Source: Pontibacter ruber
GTDB lineage: Bacteria; Bacteroidota; Bacteroidia; Cytophagales; Hymenobacteraceae
Assembly (NCBI RefSeq): GCF_023630205.1
Contig: NZ_JALPRR010000001.1
Location: 372,001 to 436,000 of the forward strand
Direction: 5' to 3'
Length of the DNA: 64,000 nt
In this document: positions 37,611-47,575 of the stretch, one piece after another
Position numbering within the stretch: position 1 is the stretch's first letter
Layout of the letters: every line of letters begins with the position of its first letter
Position numbers and translations under genes: made by a program
Notes under the pieces: generated by a model
The model's input: only the letters and a program-made list of their open reading frames with translations
Database searches by the model: none
Told to the model about the DNA's origin: nothing

Positions 37611-38366
37611 TTAAGGGAGGACGGTCACACGTTTTTTGGAATCGGCTACAACAGGTTTGCCGGCAGCCGTTAGCTGGCGGATCTGCTGCAGGATGGCATC
37701 TCGGAGCAGCAGGCCCACATTCTCCGTTTTTATGGCATCCTTCAGCATGTTCAGGTTATCGCCGCCACCGGCCAGGTAGTTGGAAGTTACCAGGGTATAA
37801 GTCCGGCTCGGGTCAAATGGCTTGCCTTTTATTTTGATATCAGTTGCCTTGCCGTTTTGCACTGTGTAGGTAGCGTTACCGATGGGGGCGTTCTTATTAG
37901 CAGCGGCATAGTCGAACAATTGCTTTACCGTTTCACCTTTCAGCGTCAGTACCAGCAGCTCGTTTTCGAAGGGCATCAGTTCGAACACATTGCCTGTTGT
38001 TATCTTTCCTTCCGGCAGCGGTACACGCAAGCCGCCGTTCGTGGTCAGCGATAGGTCGATGGGTTTGCCGTACAGCGGCTCGCTCTGCGCCAGTTGCAGG
38101 TCTACCACAAAGTTACCCAGCGGCGACTCGTAGTCTCCTTTGCTCAGGGCTACCGGCGCTGTGCCCACCACTTCCGACATTTTGGTAGTTACCTGCACGC
38201 GGTATGGTTCTATCAGGGCTTCGGTCTGAACGTCGGCGGTGATGGTTTTATCTACCGGTACATCGGTCGTGCTCAGGCTGGGCGATGCCTGCCAGGTGCG
38301 CTGACAGGAAGCCAGACCAAGCACCAGCAACAGGCCGGCTATCATTTGGGTGAAGTTCCGTTTCAT
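37611..38366 (-). CDS. 5'-nucleotidase C-terminal domain lipoprotein
   Basis: The 251-residue protein has a lipoprotein signal (LVLGLASC, acylated cysteine at about residue 21) and then only the 5'-nucleotidase C-terminal (substrate-binding) domain, with LTTNGGLRVPLPEGKITTGNVFELMPFENELLVLTLKG and RTYTLVTSNYLAGGGD. The catalytic half is encoded by the next gene, 12 bp downstream. The lipid anchor would hold this half at a membrane while the partner is Tat-exported. The gene is first in its transcript, facing away from a rightward gene at 38,540. Confidence 0.9.
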   Translation of the reverse strand: MKRNFTQMIAGLLLVLGLASCQRTWQASPSLSTTDVPVDKTITADVQTEALIEPYRVQVTTKMSEVVGTAPVALSKGDYESPLGNFVVDLQLAQSEPLYGKPIDLSLTTNGGLRVPLPEGKITTGNVFELMPFENELLVLTLKGETVKQLFDYAAANKNAPIGNATYTVQNGKATDIKIKGKPFDPSRTYTLVTSNYLAGGGDNLNMLKDAIKTENVGLLLRDAILQQIRQLTAAGKPVVADSKKRVTVLP

Positions 38367-38539
38367 GTACTTGTGTTGATTCTAGCGCAAAGGTACCAGC
38401 CTGCGCAACAGCAACCAAACACTGCAAAGGCTTGCGTTGAAAGGATAACCTAATACAAAAGTTTATTGCACTATTCAAAGCAACAACTTACTAAAAATCA
38501 AGTTTTTATAGTATCTTCACCACAACCCACACCTATACT

Positions 38540-39958
38540 ATGAAAATAAGATATTTACTCCTTTCGCTGGCACTCCTGCTGCTCATTCCGCTTGCTGGCA
38601 AGGCCACGCACATCAGTGGCGGTTATTTCAGTTACACCGTCGATCCACAGAACCCGCTGAAGTATAAATTCACGTTCACGCTTTTCGATAATGACCAATC
38701 GCCGGCTGATGATCCGCAGATACAGGTCAGCATGGGTGATATGAACAAGGTAGTTGCACCCCGGATCAGGATCATCCCCTATTATAATAATACCGAGCTT
38801 TCTGTATACGAATGGGAATACACGTACCAGCAGCCCGGCGATTACCTAGTTTACTGGAACGGCATTTTCAGAAACGGAGGAATGGTCAACGTAGCCGGAC
38901 CATCAGATTTTCTGTCGCAGTTCATCCACACCCGAGTGCAGGCCCGGCTTGTCAGTAGGAACAACCACAGCGTCAGGACCCTTGTACCTGCACCGTTCGA
39001 GGCCTTCCTTGGAGAACCTTTCAAGATTAACATGCTTGCCTATGATGCCGATGGTGATGAGCTTTATTATCAGCTGGTGCCGAGCCAATATCTGGATAAA
39101 AATGGCATACCACGTGACTTGCCCGGCTACCGTATCCCAGCGGGGATGAGCATAAATCAGGCTGGCGAACTGAAATGGGAAAATCCGGCTATAAAAGGCC
39201 CGTATGCCATTTCTGTGAAAATTACGGAATACAGAAACCAGGTACCCATTGGTTATACCATAGTGGATATAAACCTGAGTGTGCTGGAAAGAGGACAACC
39301 CAGAGGGGATTGGAGCAACACGAACACCGTGCACCCGCGGGTTAGCCTGGTTAATCAGAACCGCCTGACCTTTGACAGCAACGGGTTTGTCCGTGCCAAA
39401 GCAGACCAACCGCTTAAGCTGGAATTTTATGTAGAAAAGGCTCCCAACAGCACCAACTCTGCGCTCAGTGCCAGGCAATTCAGCGACATCGACACGCTTG
39501 ACCTGGCTGCGCCGACAATGGCCGTGCGGGATTCTGCCAACGGCCTGGCGGTAACAGTACGGCTCAATCCGACTCCGGATATAAAACCTTCTTATCTCTA
39601 TACGATAGGTCTTCGTGGCGCCACGCGCATCTCAAATTATATCAGGTATGATTACGGCTGGGATTTTGTGAGCTTTTACTATGGCGAACTGCAATTGCCT
39701 ACTGCTGCGGCTGATGAAATACCGAAAAACAAGCGAGTAGTGTACCCTAACCCGGTACGGCAGGAATTTACAGTAGAAGCTACAGGTCCCTCTACCCTGC
39801 TGCTTTATTCTGCAGAAGGCAGACTCGTACACCGGTTCCACCTTACAGCAGGCAAAAACGAGTTGACGAAACCGGCAGCACTTGCCCCCGGGCTTTATAC
39901 GTACCGCATCATGCGCCAAGGCAATTTAAGCCAAGCAGGCAAAGTTTTGTTGCAGTAA
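38540..39958 (+). CDS. Type IX-secreted protein with C-terminal sorting domain
   Basis: The 472-residue protein has a signal peptide (ends LAGKA), a long beta-rich region with HISGGYFSYTVDPQNPLKYKF and Ig-like stretches, and a C-terminal type A sorting domain of about 75 residues beginning VVYPNPVRQEFTVEA and ending GLYTYRIMRQGNLSQAGKVLL. The sorting domain sends it through the type IX system to the cell surface. The function of the main region is unknown; similar openings occur in large gliding or adhesin-type proteins. It is transcribed alone, divergent from the nucleotidase pair. Confidence 0.85.
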   Translation: MKIRYLLLSLALLLLIPLAGKATHISGGYFSYTVDPQNPLKYKFTFTLFDNDQSPADDPQIQVSMGDMNKVVAPRIRIIPYYNNTELSVYEWEYTYQQPGDYLVYWNGIFRNGGMVNVAGPSDFLSQFIHTRVQARLVSRNNHSVRTLVPAPFEAFLGEPFKINMLAYDADGDELYYQLVPSQYLDKNGIPRDLPGYRIPAGMSINQAGELKWENPAIKGPYAISVKITEYRNQVPIGYTIVDINLSVLERGQPRGDWSNTNTVHPRVSLVNQNRLTFDSNGFVRAKADQPLKLEFYVEKAPNSTNSALSARQFSDIDTLDLAAPTMAVRDSANGLAVTVRLNPTPDIKPSYLYTIGLRGATRISNYIRYDYGWDFVSFYYGELQLPTAAADEIPKNKRVVYPNPVRQEFTVEATGPSTLLLYSAEGRLVHRFHLTAGKNELTKPAALAPGLYTYRIMRQGNLSQAGKVLLQ

Positions 39959-40034
39959 CGGTATACTTCTATGCCGGGCGGTTTTTATTTCAATTTACCA
40001 TTGCTATATTTATACTTTCATCAAACATATTTCC

Positions 40035-40829
40035 ATGAAAGCACCTGTACTCACCTGTGCTGCGGCGGCACTTTGCTTTTTCTCCTTTTCTGAAGCAAGT
40101 GCCCAGTCCAGCACCACTACTACCAGAATCCCCACTTACATTGGCACCCTTTCTTCGGAGTCAGGCTCCACTTTTGGTAATTTCCGCACAGTAGACCTCA
40201 ACTCAGCCGACACCAATGCTCCTACCGTTGTAGGCAATACCTTCCTGACAGACAACTGGTGCGCCGGTTCTATTTACATTGCTCCCAACCAGCTGCTCGA
40301 AACACCTAAGTTTAAGTATGACATCGAGAACAACCAGATCCTGCTGAATACTTCCACTAAAAAGCCTAAGCCTGATCAGGCCGATAATCCGGAAGATTTG
40401 CGCGTAATCAACGGAGTGCAGGTGCTGGCTTTCGAGATCAATGATCCGGTTCAGGGAAAAAGAGGCTTTGTGAGCAGTATAAATTCTGGCTATACCCTGC
40501 AGGGTGCCCCTGCCCCAGGCTTCCTGGAGGTGCTGGCAGATGGCAACATGTACCTGTACCGAAAAGTGGAAACATCCTTGTTAAAAGCAAATTATAACAT
40601 TGCCTTGAATGCAGGTGAGAAAAGAGATCGTATTGTGAAGAGAGAAGTATACTTTCTGCGCAAGGATGGTAGCAAGGAACTGATACCAGTTAGCAGGAAT
40701 AAAAAAGAAACACTGGCAGCCTTCGATAAGCAGGCACAGGTAGAGAAGTTCGCGACCGACAATAAAGTAAAATTCAATAACGCCGATGACCTCACGCAGT
40801 TGGTTACCTACTACAACTCGCTTCAATAA
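40035..40829 (+). CDS. Exported protein, unknown (264 aa)
   Basis: The 264-residue protein has a signal peptide (MKAPVLTCAAAALCFFSFSEASAQ) and a mature part rich in Asn, Thr and charged residues, with no family I recognise. The segment QVLAFEINDPVQGKRGFVSSI and the C-terminal KREVYFLRKDGSKELIPVSRNKKETLAAF suggest a beta-sheet domain followed by helices. No sorting domain or lipobox is present, so it is probably periplasmic. It is followed by a strong terminator and stands as a single-gene unit. Confidence 0.75.
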   Translation: MKAPVLTCAAAALCFFSFSEASAQSSTTTTRIPTYIGTLSSESGSTFGNFRTVDLNSADTNAPTVVGNTFLTDNWCAGSIYIAPNQLLETPKFKYDIENNQILLNTSTKKPKPDQADNPEDLRVINGVQVLAFEINDPVQGKRGFVSSINSGYTLQGAPAPGFLEVLADGNMYLYRKVETSLLKANYNIALNAGEKRDRIVKREVYFLRKDGSKELIPVSRNKKETLAAFDKQAQVEKFATDNKVKFNNADDLTQLVTYYNSLQ

Positions 40830-40843
40830 AATATCCTGAATGC

Positions 40844-40874
40844 AAAAAGAGCCGGCGTTGAGCCGGCTCTTTTT
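40844..40874. terminator. Bidirectional terminator between converging genes
   Basis: Arms AAAAAGAGCCGGC and GCCGGCTCTTTTT (13 bp, perfect) with a 5-nt loop, between the rightward 264-residue protein gene and the leftward amidohydrolase gene. Two TATACTT heptamers follow directly at 40,873-40,888. Confidence 0.9.
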
Positions 40875-40892
40875 ATACTTTTATACTTCAGG

Positions 40893-42236
40893 CTACTGCA
40901 CTTTTTTGCTTTTCCCTTCCATGTAGTTCAGTGTCAGGTGCGTTAAGGTTTTTACTCCCAGCTTCATGCCGCTTTCGTCAATTACAAAGTCCGGGGTATG
41001 GTGCGGCGCTACCTCTTCCGGTTTTTTGCCTTTCTGCATGCCTCCTACAAACACAAAAAGTCCCGGTATCTTTTCCTGGTAAAAAGCAAAGTCCTCGGCG
41101 CCCATCACGGCTTTGGTGTGGATCACATTATCGTTGCCAGCAATGGTCTGCAGAACAGGTAACATTCTCTCAGTCAGGGCCGGGTCGTTATAGGTAACCG
41201 GCGTTTGCGGGATTATACTTACCTCGGCTGTAGCACCGGCGCTTTCTGCTATTTTGGTAGCAGTAAGCTTGATCTTTTCGTGTATGGCTTTCTGCGTCTC
41301 CGGGCTCATGGTACGGATGGTGCCTTCCATCTGCACCTCTTCCGGAATAATGTTATTGCGCACGCCACCGTGTATACTTCCTACCGTTACCACAGCGGCA
41401 TCTTCGGTTAGTTCCGTCTGGCGGCTCACAATGGTTTGCAGGCCGTTCACGATCTGGGCAGACACCACGATTGGGTCGATGCCATCCCAGGGGTAGGCGC
41501 CGTGCACCTGCTTGCCTTTTACTTTTATGCGGAAGATGTCGGCGCTGGCCATGGTGCCGCCTGGTCTGTACTTCAGTTTGCCCACTTCCGTTTGGGAGTT
41601 GATGTGCAGGCCGAAGATCACTTCCGGCTTTGGTCCTTTCTCGAGCACGCCCTCTTTTACCATCAGGTAAGCGCCTCCCTCCTCGCCTACCGGAGAGCCT
41701 TCCTCGGCCGGCTGGAAGATAAATTTCACGGTGCCTTTCAGGTCATTTTTCATACTGGAGAGCACCTCGGCTGTGCCCAGCAGCATGGCGATGTGGGTAT
41801 CGTGGCCGCAGGCATGCATCACGCCTACATCCTGCCCGTTGTAGGTACTTTTTTCTTTTGAAGCAAAAGGCAGGTTGGCACGCTCCGTTACCGGCAGTCC
41901 GTCGATATCAGCACGCAGCGCAACTACCGGTCCTGGTTTGCCGCCTTTCAGGATACCGACCACGCCCGTTTTGGCCACGCCGGTTTGTACTTCCATCCCC
42001 AGCGACTTCAGGTGCTTGGCAATTTTTTCAGCAGTCTTAGTCTCCTTGTTTCCCAGTTCCGGGTACTTGTGGAAGTCGCGGCGCCACTCGATCACTTTGG
42101 GTTCTACTTTATCAGCCATGGTGTTGGCCTTTGCCAGCAGTTTGCCATCCTGAGCCAGAGCAGGAAACGATGCCAGCAACCCAAGTCCAAGGCAAAGGGG
42201 CAGCACCCGGTTTTTGAAAGTATGATTGTTCTTCAT
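40893..42236 (-). CDS. Exported M20-family amidohydrolase
   Basis: The 447-residue protein has a signal peptide (ending PALAQ) and the M20D amidohydrolase pattern: EWRRDFHKYPELGNKE, the metal-binding MHACGHDTHIAMLLG, FIFQPAEEG and MGAEDFAFY. Relatives cleave N-acyl amino acids, including aminoacylases and IAA-amino acid hydrolases. The signal peptide implies action in the periplasm. The exact substrate is open. A GH3 amido synthetase, which makes such conjugates, is encoded 8 kb to the left; a link would be speculative. Confidence 0.9.
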   Translation of the reverse strand: MKNNHTFKNRVLPLCLGLGLLASFPALAQDGKLLAKANTMADKVEPKVIEWRRDFHKYPELGNKETKTAEKIAKHLKSLGMEVQTGVAKTGVVGILKGGKPGPVVALRADIDGLPVTERANLPFASKEKSTYNGQDVGVMHACGHDTHIAMLLGTAEVLSSMKNDLKGTVKFIFQPAEEGSPVGEEGGAYLMVKEGVLEKGPKPEVIFGLHINSQTEVGKLKYRPGGTMASADIFRIKVKGKQVHGAYPWDGIDPIVVSAQIVNGLQTIVSRQTELTEDAAVVTVGSIHGGVRNNIIPEEVQMEGTIRTMSPETQKAIHEKIKLTATKIAESAGATAEVSIIPQTPVTYNDPALTERMLPVLQTIAGNDNVIHTKAVMGAEDFAFYQEKIPGLFVFVGGMQKGKKPEEVAPHHTPDFVIDESGMKLGVKTLTHLTLNYMEGKSKKVQ

Positions 42237-42940
42237 TTTCAGATGTTTTTAGTGTAGCTAACTATAAATCTACAGATTTTCCGGGAAATGCAAACACAGG
42301 AGATTTAAGAGTTTTGAGTTATCTTCCAACCACCCCTTACCCACCTTGTCTAAGGAGGGGAGCTTTGGCTGTTGCTATACTTCAAAGTATAAGTTTCATA
42401 GTTGCTGCAGGTCATCCCCCTACCCCCTTCAAAGGGGAACTTTTGCTACTGCCCTTCTCTTTATTTTGTCATCTTGAAAGGATCTTGTTTGCGGAAGCAG
42501 CAGCCTTTGCAATAACACCTCCCTGCCCTCCTCAAGGAGGGAGTTTCTGCTACTGCTATTGTTCAAGTATAAATTTCATTGCTACAGCTATCCCACGGGC
42601 AAGTCGCGACCTGTCCCTACAAATGGTTCCGGTTGCATAGCAGCTTACGAAGCAGTGTCGTTTCCAGTCCTTGGGTTGAGCGCCTTCTGGGTTTCCGGTG
42701 CCACGACAGTGGCAGCCGTTAGGCAGGAAAGCTAGACAGCGCGATGCCCGAGGACGAGGCCACGCGGCCCTGAGCGCACCAAAGCCAGAGATGAAACGAG
42801 TAGCTAGTAAGACTGAGGAATACAAGCAGCTACGAAGCAAAGGCTTGCCAGCCATTAGTATAAACAACAGCTATAAATAGTAGCAGATTTCTCGCTGTGC
42901 TCGAAACGACGCCAAATACTCTTTCCTCGTACAACACAGT
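42237..42940. repeat. Gene-free spacer holding composite repeat locus 2
   Basis: In plus-strand order: CCCCTCC/GGAGGGG-type modules at about 42,325-42,545, a CGCGACCTGTCC module at about 42,602-42,620, the conserved core at 42,632-42,910. The short frames that can be read in it are not supported as genes. Order and spacing match loci at 16.9-17.4 kb (inverted) and 54.8-55.4 kb. Confidence 0.8.
42632..42910 (+). repeat. Conserved intergenic core element, copy 2
   Basis: The outer stem is 42,667-42,683 (GTCCTTGGGTTGAGCGC) against 42,739-42,755, pairing except for a 3x3 internal loop and using G-T wobbles. The inner stem is CTGGGTTTCC (42,687-42,696) against GGAAAGCTAG (42,726-42,735), 9 of 10 pairs with one wobble. 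CTT (42,684-42,686) faces ACA (42,736-42,738), as in both other copies. Confidence 0.87.
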
Positions 42941-43327
42941 ATGCTCCAAAAATGGAAAGAGACTGTCCGGAAACTAAAAGAGGACATTTATACTTTGTAC
43001 CTCGCCTCAGGCGACCCCAGAATACCTTTTATGGCAAAGGCTGTAATGGTGCTCACCGTTGCCTATGCCTTCAGCCCTATCGACCTGATCCCCGATTTTA
43101 TACCTGTACTTGGTTACCTCGACGACCTGGTGCTCCTGCCGTTAGGCATTTGGCTGTCTATAAAGCTGATCCCGAAGGAAGTACTGCAGGAGTACCGCGC
43201 CAAAGCAAAGCAGCAGCTGCTCATCCGTAAAACAAACTACTACATGGCTGCCGCTATTATCATACTCTGGCTCCTGCTCGGTTACTGGATGTACCAGACC
43301 TGGTTTGCCAATATCCGGGAACAATAG
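42941..43327 (+). CDS. YkvA/DUF1232-family membrane protein
   Basis: The 128-residue protein has the DUF1232 core AKAVMVLTVAYAFSPIDLIP followed by DFIPVLGYLDDLVLLPLGI (about 33-72) and an extra C-terminal membrane helix (about 103-120). The family is widespread and of unknown function. The ATG follows the composite repeat locus by about 30 nt, so its promoter must be inside or next to the repeat. The next gene starts 86 bp downstream. Confidence 0.88.
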   Translation: MLQKWKETVRKLKEDIYTLYLASGDPRIPFMAKAVMVLTVAYAFSPIDLIPDFIPVLGYLDDLVLLPLGIWLSIKLIPKEVLQEYRAKAKQQLLIRKTNYYMAAAIIILWLLLGYWMYQTWFANIREQ

Positions 43328-43412
43328 CACATAAAAACAGGCGCCATTGGCTTACTTAACTTCAAAACCGTAAAGTATAAAATTCTATCTTTACAAGAAA
43401 TTATTCCTTTAG

Positions 43413-45263
43413 ATGATGACGGACGAGAAAAATACTCCGCAGAAACTATTCTCGGAATTTGCCCCTGCCACCGCAGCCGATTGGGAAGACCGAGCGCGCA
43501 AAGACCTGCGCGACACCCTGCTCGAGAGCCTGACCTGGCATACCTACGAGGGTATCCACATAAAGCCATACTTTACCAGAGAAGACATACAAAGCCTGCC
43601 TTTCGTTACGCAGAAGCCCGGTGACTTTCCGTTTCTGCGCGGCCGCAAGACCAGCGAAAACAGCTGGCTGAACATACAGCAGATCACGGCAGAAGGCGAC
43701 GGCGCAGCCGCTATCAGCAAAGCAGCCGACGCGTTGAACAGAGGCGCCGACGGCATACACTTCATAATAAAGCAGCACGAGCAGTTTGATGTGACCAACC
43801 TGGTTAACACCATCGACCTGAGCAAACATACTGTCAGCTATACTCTCAGCTACAGCCCTGATATTTTTATCAGGCGCCTGTACACGCACCTGGAGCAAAA
43901 GCAGGTATCGCACCGCAACCTGCAGGGCTTCGTGAACTACGACCCGATCACGATCAAAAGCACGCTGGAAAAGGACGAGAACGAGGCCATTGTGCAGGTG
44001 CTCGACCTTACCAAAGACAGCCCGGAGTTTTACGGCGTTACCGTAAATGGCACCAGCTTCAGCAGCCTTGGAGCTTCTACGGTACAGGAAATAGCTTATA
44101 CGCTAAGTGCTGCCGTATCCTACATCGACAGGCTTACTGATGCCGGTCAGCCCTTGGAGTCGGTGCTGCGTAACATGCAGTTCCACATGGCTTCCGGCAC
44201 TAATTACTTCTTCGAGATCGTGAAGCTGCGCGCCCTGCGCCTGCTGTGGGCATCGGTGGTTGAGGCGTACCAGGCAGAACCGGCACTGGCTGCCCTGCTA
44301 CGTATTCACAGCACTACTTCCAGCTGGTACCAGACCACGTTGGACCCATACGTGAACATGCTGCGCGTAACTACCGAGGCCATGTCGGCAGTTATTTCGG
44401 GCTGCGACTCGCTTACCGTTTCGCCTTTCGACAGCACCTTCCGCCAGTCGGATGAGTTTTCGGAGCGCATTGCCCGCAACGTATCCATTATACTTAAAGA
44501 AGAAGCATACTTAGACAAGGCCATCGATCCGGCCGCAGGCTCTTATTACCTGGAGTCGCTGACCAACGAACTGGCAGCCAAAGCCTGGAACCTGTTCCGG
44601 GAAGTGGAGGCAAAAGGAGGCTTTGAACAAGCTTACAGGAGCGGCTTTATTCTTGGCTCCATCACCGATGTAAGCCGCCAGAAGTTCCGGAATATTGCTA
44701 CTGGCCGCGATGTGCTGGTAGGCACCAACAAATATCCAAACCCTAAAGAGACGATCGACTTTGATCCGGAAGAACTGATCCAGAGCGCCGACTTCGACAC
44801 CACCCGCGCTGCTTATCCTACCGAGGTAATGCGCATGGCTACCGAACTGCACCTGCGCAAGCGCAAGCGCCGTCCGAAAGCGATTGTAGCCGTGATCGGT
44901 AATTCGGAGCAGCGCCAGGTAAACGCCTCTTTTGCGCAGGAGTTCTTCAGCTGTGCCGGTTTCGATACCGATGTACAACATTATACTGCCGTAGAAGAAG
45001 CAGCCGATAAATTGCAGCATGCAGCTGCCGAAGTGCTGGTTGTATCGTCTTCAGAAGCAGCTTATGTGCGTGAGTTCGGTCCACGGCTCCGTAACTACCA
45101 TGCAAAGCCAACTATCATTCTGGCAGATGATCCGCAGTCGATGAAAGAAGAAATGCTGGCCAACGGCTACGATGAGCTTATCTTCGAAGACTGCGATATG
45201 AAGAGCATTCTGGAGCTGGTTCATAAGAGACTGCACGGGGGTAATGACGGGAGTAATGACTGA
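43413..45263 (+). CDS. mutA: Methylmalonyl-CoA mutase small (non-catalytic) subunit
   Basis: The 616-residue protein is the beta subunit of the heterodimeric mutase. It has the mutase barrel with GTNYFFEIVKLRALRLLWASV and SYYLESLTNELAAKAW, and a C-terminal domain of the B12-binding fold (about 480-610) that lacks the DxHxxG cobalamin motif (here IGNSEQRQVNASFAQEFF), as expected for the non-catalytic chain. The complex interconverts methylmalonyl-CoA and succinyl-CoA. The partner subunit gene follows after a 150-bp spacer that is filled with inverted word repeats. Confidence 0.93.
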   Translation: MMTDEKNTPQKLFSEFAPATAADWEDRARKDLRDTLLESLTWHTYEGIHIKPYFTREDIQSLPFVTQKPGDFPFLRGRKTSENSWLNIQQITAEGDGAAAISKAADALNRGADGIHFIIKQHEQFDVTNLVNTIDLSKHTVSYTLSYSPDIFIRRLYTHLEQKQVSHRNLQGFVNYDPITIKSTLEKDENEAIVQVLDLTKDSPEFYGVTVNGTSFSSLGASTVQEIAYTLSAAVSYIDRLTDAGQPLESVLRNMQFHMASGTNYFFEIVKLRALRLLWASVVEAYQAEPALAALLRIHSTTSSWYQTTLDPYVNMLRVTTEAMSAVISGCDSLTVSPFDSTFRQSDEFSERIARNVSIILKEEAYLDKAIDPAAGSYYLESLTNELAAKAWNLFREVEAKGGFEQAYRSGFILGSITDVSRQKFRNIATGRDVLVGTNKYPNPKETIDFDPEELIQSADFDTTRAAYPTEVMRMATELHLRKRKRRPKAIVAVIGNSEQRQVNASFAQEFFSCAGFDTDVQHYTAVEEAADKLQHAAAEVLVVSSSEAAYVREFGPRLRNYHAKPTIILADDPQSMKEEMLANGYDELIFEDCDMKSILELVHKRLHGGNDGSND

Positions 45264-45412
45264 ATTAGTGAATGAGTGATTGAGCGAATGTTTTTTCACT
45301 TGAAAACTCATTTTAAACTATAAAAAGTATGACCGGATTTTGATGAGGAATGAATTGAAAAGTATTATTCACTCATTCACTCAATCACTCAATCACTCAA
45401 TCAAAATTGAAA
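45264..45412. repeat. Inverted word-tandem repeat between mutA and mutB
   Basis: The left arm GAATGAGTGATTGAGCGAATG (about 45,271-45,291) faces a right arm with CATTCACTCATTCACTCA and three near-exact TCACTCAA units (about 45,368-45,403). The same words form the outer arms between porQ and lon. The right arm ends about 10 nt before the mutB start codon. Confidence 0.8.
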
Positions 45413-45413
45413 T

Positions 45414-47558
45414 ATGAAGCCTGACTTTTCTAAAATAGATATAAACAAGGTTGCCTCGGCAGCGCATGGACCGAAAGACCCGCTGCAGCCGAAGACCTGG
45501 AAAACGCCGGAGCAGATAAAGGTGAAGAGCTTTTATACTTCGGAAGATGCCGCACACTTCGAGCACCTGGACTTTGCTGCCGGTCTGCCGCCTTACCTGC
45601 GCGGCCCCTACAGCACCATGTATGTGCAAAAGCCCTGGACCATCCGCCAGTACGCCGGTTTCTCTACCGCTGAAGAATCGAACGCCTTCTACCGCCGTAA
45701 CCTGGCAGGCGGACAAAAAGGACTTTCGGTAGCTTTCGACCTGGCCACGCACCGCGGCTACGATTCCGATCACCCGCGTGTAGTAGGTGACGTAGGCAAA
45801 GCCGGTGTCGCCATCGACTCGGTCGAAGACATGAAGATCCTCTTCGACCAGATTCCGCTGAACGAGATGTCGGTGTCGATGACGATGAACGGTGCTGTGC
45901 TGCCGATCATGGCCTTTTACATCGTGGCCGCCGAAGAGCAGGGCGTAAAGCCGGAGCAGCTGAGTGGTACCATTCAGAACGACATCCTGAAGGAGTTTAT
46001 GGTGCGAAACACCTACATCTACCCGCCGGAGCCAAGTATGAAGATCATCGCCGACATCTTTGAATATACTTCTCAGAACATGCCGCGCTTCAACTCCATT
46101 TCCATCTCGGGTTACCACATGCAGGAGGCCGGCGCCACCGCCGATATTGAACTGGCTTATACTTTAGCAGATGGCCTGGAGTATGTGCGCACTGGTCTGA
46201 AGGCAGGTATGGACATCGATGATTTTGCGCCTCGTCTGTCGTTCTTCTGGGCCATCGGCATGAACCACTTTATGGAAATTGCCAAGATGCGGGCCGCCCG
46301 TATGCTGTGGGCCAAGCTCCTGAAGCAGTTCAACCCGAAGAATCCGAAATCACTGGCGCTGCGCACGCACTGCCAAACATCGGGCTGGAGCTTAACCGAG
46401 CAGGACCCATTCAACAACGTAACCCGCACCTGCGTGGAAGCCTTAGCAGCTGCCCTGGGTGGTACGCAAAGCTTGCACACGAACGCCCTGGATGAGGCCA
46501 TTGCCCTGCCAACCGACTTCTCAGCGCGTATTGCCCGTAACACGCAGATCTACCTGCAACAGGAAACGAACATTACCAAAGTAGTGGACCCTTGGGGCGG
46601 CTCTTACTATGTAGAGGCCCTGACGCACGAGCTCGCACACAAAGCATGGGCGCTGATCGAGGAAGTGGAAGAACTGGGCGGCATGGCCAAAGCCATCGAG
46701 ACTGGTCTGCCAAAAATGCGCATCGAAGAAGCTGCTGCCCGCAAGCAGGCCCGCATCGACTCCGGCAAAGACATTATTGTAGGTGTGAACAAGTACCGCC
46801 CGTCGCAGGAGCAGGAAATCGAAATCCTCGACATTGACAACACGGCTGTACGTGAGTCGCAGCTGCGCAGGCTGGCACAGGTAAAGGAAAGCCGCAACAA
46901 CGAAGCGGTGCAGGAGGCCCTGAAGGCGCTGACCTGGGCGGCGGAGTCCGGCGAAGGCAACCTGCTGGAGCTGGCGGTTAAGGCTGCCCGCCACCGTGCT
47001 ACCCTGGGCGAGATATCTGACGCTTTGGAAAAAATTTACGGTAGACATAAAGCTGTGATCCGATCTATTTCAGGCATTTACTCTGCAGAGCTCTCCGACG
47101 ACGAGAACTTTGAGCGTGCCAAAGCACTGGCAGACGAGTTTGAGGAGTTGGAAGGCCGCAGACCAAGAATCATGGTAGCCAAAATGGGCCAGGACGGCCA
47201 CGACCGCGGCTCCAAAGTAATCGCCACTTCCTTCGCCGACCTCGGCTTCGACGTAGACATAGGACCGCTGTTCCAGACACCAGCCGAAGTTGCCATGCAG
47301 GCCGCCGAAAACGACGTGCACGTGGTGGGTGTTTCGTCGCTGGCAGCCGGCCACAAAACACTGGTACCGCAGCTCATCGAAGAGCTCCGCAAGCTCGGCC
47401 GAGACGACATCATGGTGATCGTAGGCGGTGTGATCCCTGCCCAGGATTATGACTTCCTCTTCAAGGCAGGCGCTGAAGGTGTGTTCGGACCGGGCACCAT
47501 CATCTCGGTTGCTGCCCAGAATATACTGGAGAAGCTGATCAAGCGGGTGGAGGCGTAA
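45414..47558 (+). CDS. mutB: Methylmalonyl-CoA mutase large (catalytic) subunit
   Basis: The 714-residue subunit carries the active site. The N-terminal barrel has the substrate region [20 protein letters not shown], and the C-terminal cobalamin domain has [20 protein letters not shown] with the Co-ligating histidine near 595, plus [10 protein letters not shown] and VGGVIPAQD. It catalyses the reversible methylmalonyl-CoA/succinyl-CoA rearrangement with adenosylcobalamin. The small subunit is encoded just upstream and the chaperone MeaB 6 kb downstream. No cobalamin riboswitch is evident. A terminator follows 18 nt after the stop. Confidence 0.96.
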   Translation: MKPDFSKIDINKVASAAHGPKDPLQPKTWKTPEQIKVKSFYTSEDAAHFEHLDFAAGLPPYLRGPYSTMYVQKPWTIRQYAGFSTAEESNAFYRRNLAGGQKGLSVAFDLATHRGYDSDHPRVVGDVGKAGVAIDSVEDMKILFDQIPLNEMSVSMTMNGAVLPIMAFYIVAAEEQGVKPEQLSGTIQNDILKEFMVRNTYIYPPEPSMKIIADIFEYTSQNMPRFNSISISGYHMQEAGATADIELAYTLADGLEYVRTGLKAGMDIDDFAPRLSFFWAIGMNHFMEIAKMRAARMLWAKLLKQFNPKNPKSLALRTHCQTSGWSLTEQDPFNNVTRTCVEALAAALGGTQSLHTNALDEAIALPTDFSARIARNTQIYLQQETNITKVVDPWGGSYYVEALTHELAHKAWALIEEVEELGGMAKAIETGLPKMRIEEAAARKQARIDSGKDIIVGVNKYRPSQEQEIEILDIDNTAVRESQLRRLAQVKESRNNEAVQEALKALTWAAESGEGNLLELAVKAARHRATLGEISDALEKIYGRHKAVIRSISGIYSAELSDDENFERAKALADEFEELEGRRPRIMVAKMGQDGHDRGSKVIATSFADLGFDVDIGPLFQTPAEVAMQAAENDVHVVGVSSLAAGHKTLVPQLIEELRKLGRDDIMVIVGGVIPAQDYDFLFKAGAEGVFGPGTIISVAAQNILEKLIKRVEA

Positions 47559-47575
47559 AGGCTAACTAATAGAAC

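Noticed and set aside
45364-45404. Tandem TCACTCAA units as a possible CRISPR array
   Set aside because: Units are 8-9 bp with no spacers, and there are no cas genes.
45264-45413. Cobalamin riboswitch upstream of mutB
   Set aside because: I looked for the B12 box (GCCACTG-like) and saw only word repeats.
45393-46118. 241-codon leftward frame at the start of mutB
   Set aside because: Antisense to the conserved mutase N-terminus; no start context or homology evident.
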